From NCBI GenBank assembly GCA_003230795.1, contig QIGM01000078.1, forward strand, positions 1-5,900: DNA of 5,900 nt, read 5' to 3'. The first letter of the stretch is position 1, and the number at the start of each line of letters is the position of its first letter. This DNA is from a bacterium. Lineage in GTDB: Bacteria > Bdellovibrionota_C > UBA2361 > SZUA-149. Below, piece after piece: positions 5,128 to 5,900 of the stretch. The translations under genes were made by a program, and so were the position numbers. Below the pieces are notes generated by a model. The model was not told the origin of the DNA. It was given only the letters and a program-made list of their open reading frames with translations, and searched no databases.

Positions 5128-5733
5128 CTATTTTACGGCCCTTTTTACGGTCAGATGACTTATTCTGTTTTTCCTGGGGATCCCCTGGTTGTATATCTCT
5201 GCAACCTTTCTCAGGCTGTTGGTCTTTTTATATAGATCTTTTACTCTATCCGTATCGATGTGTTTCCGGGGCCGGCCGCCGGTGTATTCTCCCTTCTTTT
5301 TCTGGTTGGCTATAGCGTCTTTTATCCTGACCCCTAACATCTTTGAGTAGTTGTTGGCCATCCAGGCGAAGACCATCATCAGGATTTGCCACATCTCGTT
5401 TTTTGAGTCTATGCCCTCCTTTAGGCTGATGAACCTACAGCCGCGATCTTCTACTATCTTGTGCAGGTCGCTGACGATCTTTGTCGGGGTCTGCCGGGAG
5501 AACCGGTCCAGCATATACACCATCAGGCAGTCAAACTCTCTGCGTCTGAGTTTATCCAGGAGAGCCTCAAAGATTTTACGCTTACCGTTCTCTTTATAAG
5601 CAGTTTCGTATTCCTGAAATACCTCGTAGGACCATCCCTGGGCCTGGCAGTATCTCTGGCATTCCTTGATCTGGTTTTCTGTATCCTGCCGGCTCTCATC
5701 TGTAGAGCACCGGGCATATATGGCTACTTTCAT
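5128..5733 (-). CDS. Small serine recombinase (resolvase/invertase family)
   Basis: This 201-aa site-specific recombinase has the resolvase layout of catalytic domain followed by a helix-turn-helix. The N-terminal strand AIYARCSTDE carries Arg8 and the nucleophile Ser10, which attacks DNA to form a 5'-phosphoserine link. The second conserved arginine pair is in YMLDRFSRQ (Arg77, Arg80). A long linking helix spans about 110-145, GGRPRK (152-157) is the usual minor-groove hinge, and residues 158-201 form the HTH ending TVKRAVK. Length is near that of Tn3/gamma-delta resolvases (about 185 aa); there is no zinc-ribbon or large C-terminal domain, so it is not a large serine integrase. In the long helix the normally conserved Glu appears replaced by Tyr129. 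The ATG overlaps the stop of a tiny upstream ORF by ATGA and lacks a strong Shine-Dalgarno of its own, which suggests coupled translation. It could drive inversion or cointegrate resolution; no transposase is seen. Confidence 0.93.
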   Translation of the reverse strand: MKVAIYARCSTDESRQDTENQIKECQRYCQAQGWSYEVFQEYETAYKENGKRKIFEALLDKLRRREFDCLMVYMLDRFSRQTPTKIVSDLHKIVEDRGCRFISLKEGIDSKNEMWQILMMVFAWMANNYSKMLGVRIKDAIANQKKKGEYTGGRPRKHIDTDRVKDLYKKTNSLRKVAEIYNQGIPRKNRISHLTVKRAVK

Positions 5734-5825
5734 TTTTTCAAGCTCATTTTCTCTTCTAAACTTTGTCTTTCATCCCTTAGGCGTCGCTTAATTTTCCCCT
5801 TACACAGCCTCATGATGAGCTTCAT
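5730..5825 (-). CDS. Overlapping basic mini-ORF (31 aa) before the recombinase
   Basis: This short frame starts at ATG 5823-5825 and ends with TGA 5730-5732, sharing ATGA (5730-5733) with the recombinase start. It also begins inside the last codons of the DUF2283 gene, overlapping it by 26 bases. The peptide is very basic, with the core CKGKIKRRLRDERQSLEEK, and probably helical. A second in-frame ATG lies at 5811-5813; the frame is open upstream to a stop at 5853-5855. A weak GTGGG precedes the first ATG. I recognise no family. It may be a translational coupling device for the recombinase, a small DNA- or RNA-binding peptide, or chance. The exact 4-base overlap is the main argument that it is translated. 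Confidence 0.4.
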   Translation of the reverse strand: MKLIMRLCKGKIKRRLRDERQSLEEKMSLKK

Positions 5826-5900
5826 ATCCCACAGGCAATAACTTGTCCAGGTTCAAGTGTTTTGAGGCCCCAAGGAATTCTATACCTATAATCCTGTCCC
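5800..5900 (-). CDS. DUF2283-like protein, C-terminal part (runs off the window)
   Basis: The window edge opens inside a frame of 32 codons (first whole codon at 5896-5898) ending with TAA at 5800-5802. It reads DRIIGIEFLGASKHLNL followed by a short tail ending HHEAV. The pattern of hydrophobic strand, GIE-(F/I)-L-x-ASK and Leu-rich ending is the hallmark C-terminal half of DUF2283, a small family of usually 60-80 aa whose members often sit beside DUF4258 proteins in putative toxin-antitoxin pairs. The partner, if any, would lie beyond the right edge. The gene runs in the same direction as the mini-ORF and recombinase and overlaps the former, so the three may be co-transcribed. The family call rests on a short segment but the match is distinctive. 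Confidence 0.68.
   Translation of the reverse strand, partial: DRIIGIEFLGASKHLNLDKLLPVGYEAHHEAV

Noticed and set aside
3878..5153. 10-bp direct repeat TTTACGGTCA at 3878-3887 and 5144-5153, flanking the DUF4230/PRC pair like target-site or attachment repeats
   Set aside because: Both copies lie inside 3' coding ends (PRC-barrel and recombinase), and several 10-mer repeats are expected by chance in a window of this size.
5128..5900. Complete transposon or insertion sequence around the recombinase
   Set aside because: No transposase, terminal inverted repeats or target duplication are visible in the window.

Overview
All genes that can be supported lie on the minus strand, so the window reads from high to low coordinates. 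Gene density, DUF families and small-ORF style suggest a bacterial chromosome, probably from an uncultured lineage. No ribosomal or marker gene is present, so I do not assign a phylum. Base composition is patchy by eye: the helicase gene is moderately GC-rich, the DUF4230/PRC-barrel pair is clearly AT-rich, and the recombinase is intermediate. This fits a mosaic or accessory region.

Layout in transcription order: (1) at the right edge, the last 32 codons of a DUF2283-type protein; (2) overlapping its end, a 31-codon very basic ORF; (3) overlapping that ORF by ATGA, a 201-aa small serine recombinase (resolvase/invertase type); (4) a 114-bp leader with short repeats and competing hairpins; (5) a membrane-anchored DUF4230 protein whose stop overlaps by ATGA the start of (6) a double PRC-barrel protein; (7) about 850 bp with no recognisable gene, holding three weak ORFs on the minus strand and one on the plus strand; (8) a 960-aa UvrD/helicase IV-like superfamily 1 helicase carrying a PD-(D/E)XK-like insertion, a long N-terminal charged coiled coil and a DUF5710-like C-terminal motif; (9) 135 bp of downstream sequence with no gene or convincing terminator.

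Two tight gene groups can be inferred from overlaps: DUF2283 / small ORF / recombinase, and DUF4230 / PRC-barrel. The helicase stands alone. Nothing in the sequence ties the three blocks into one pathway. The recombinase next to a composition change and a gene-poor gap suggests past recombination. The least ordinary items are the helicase's composite architecture, the overlapping mini-ORF feeding into the recombinase start, the replaced conserved Glu in the recombinase, and the repeat-rich leader of the DUF4230 operon.
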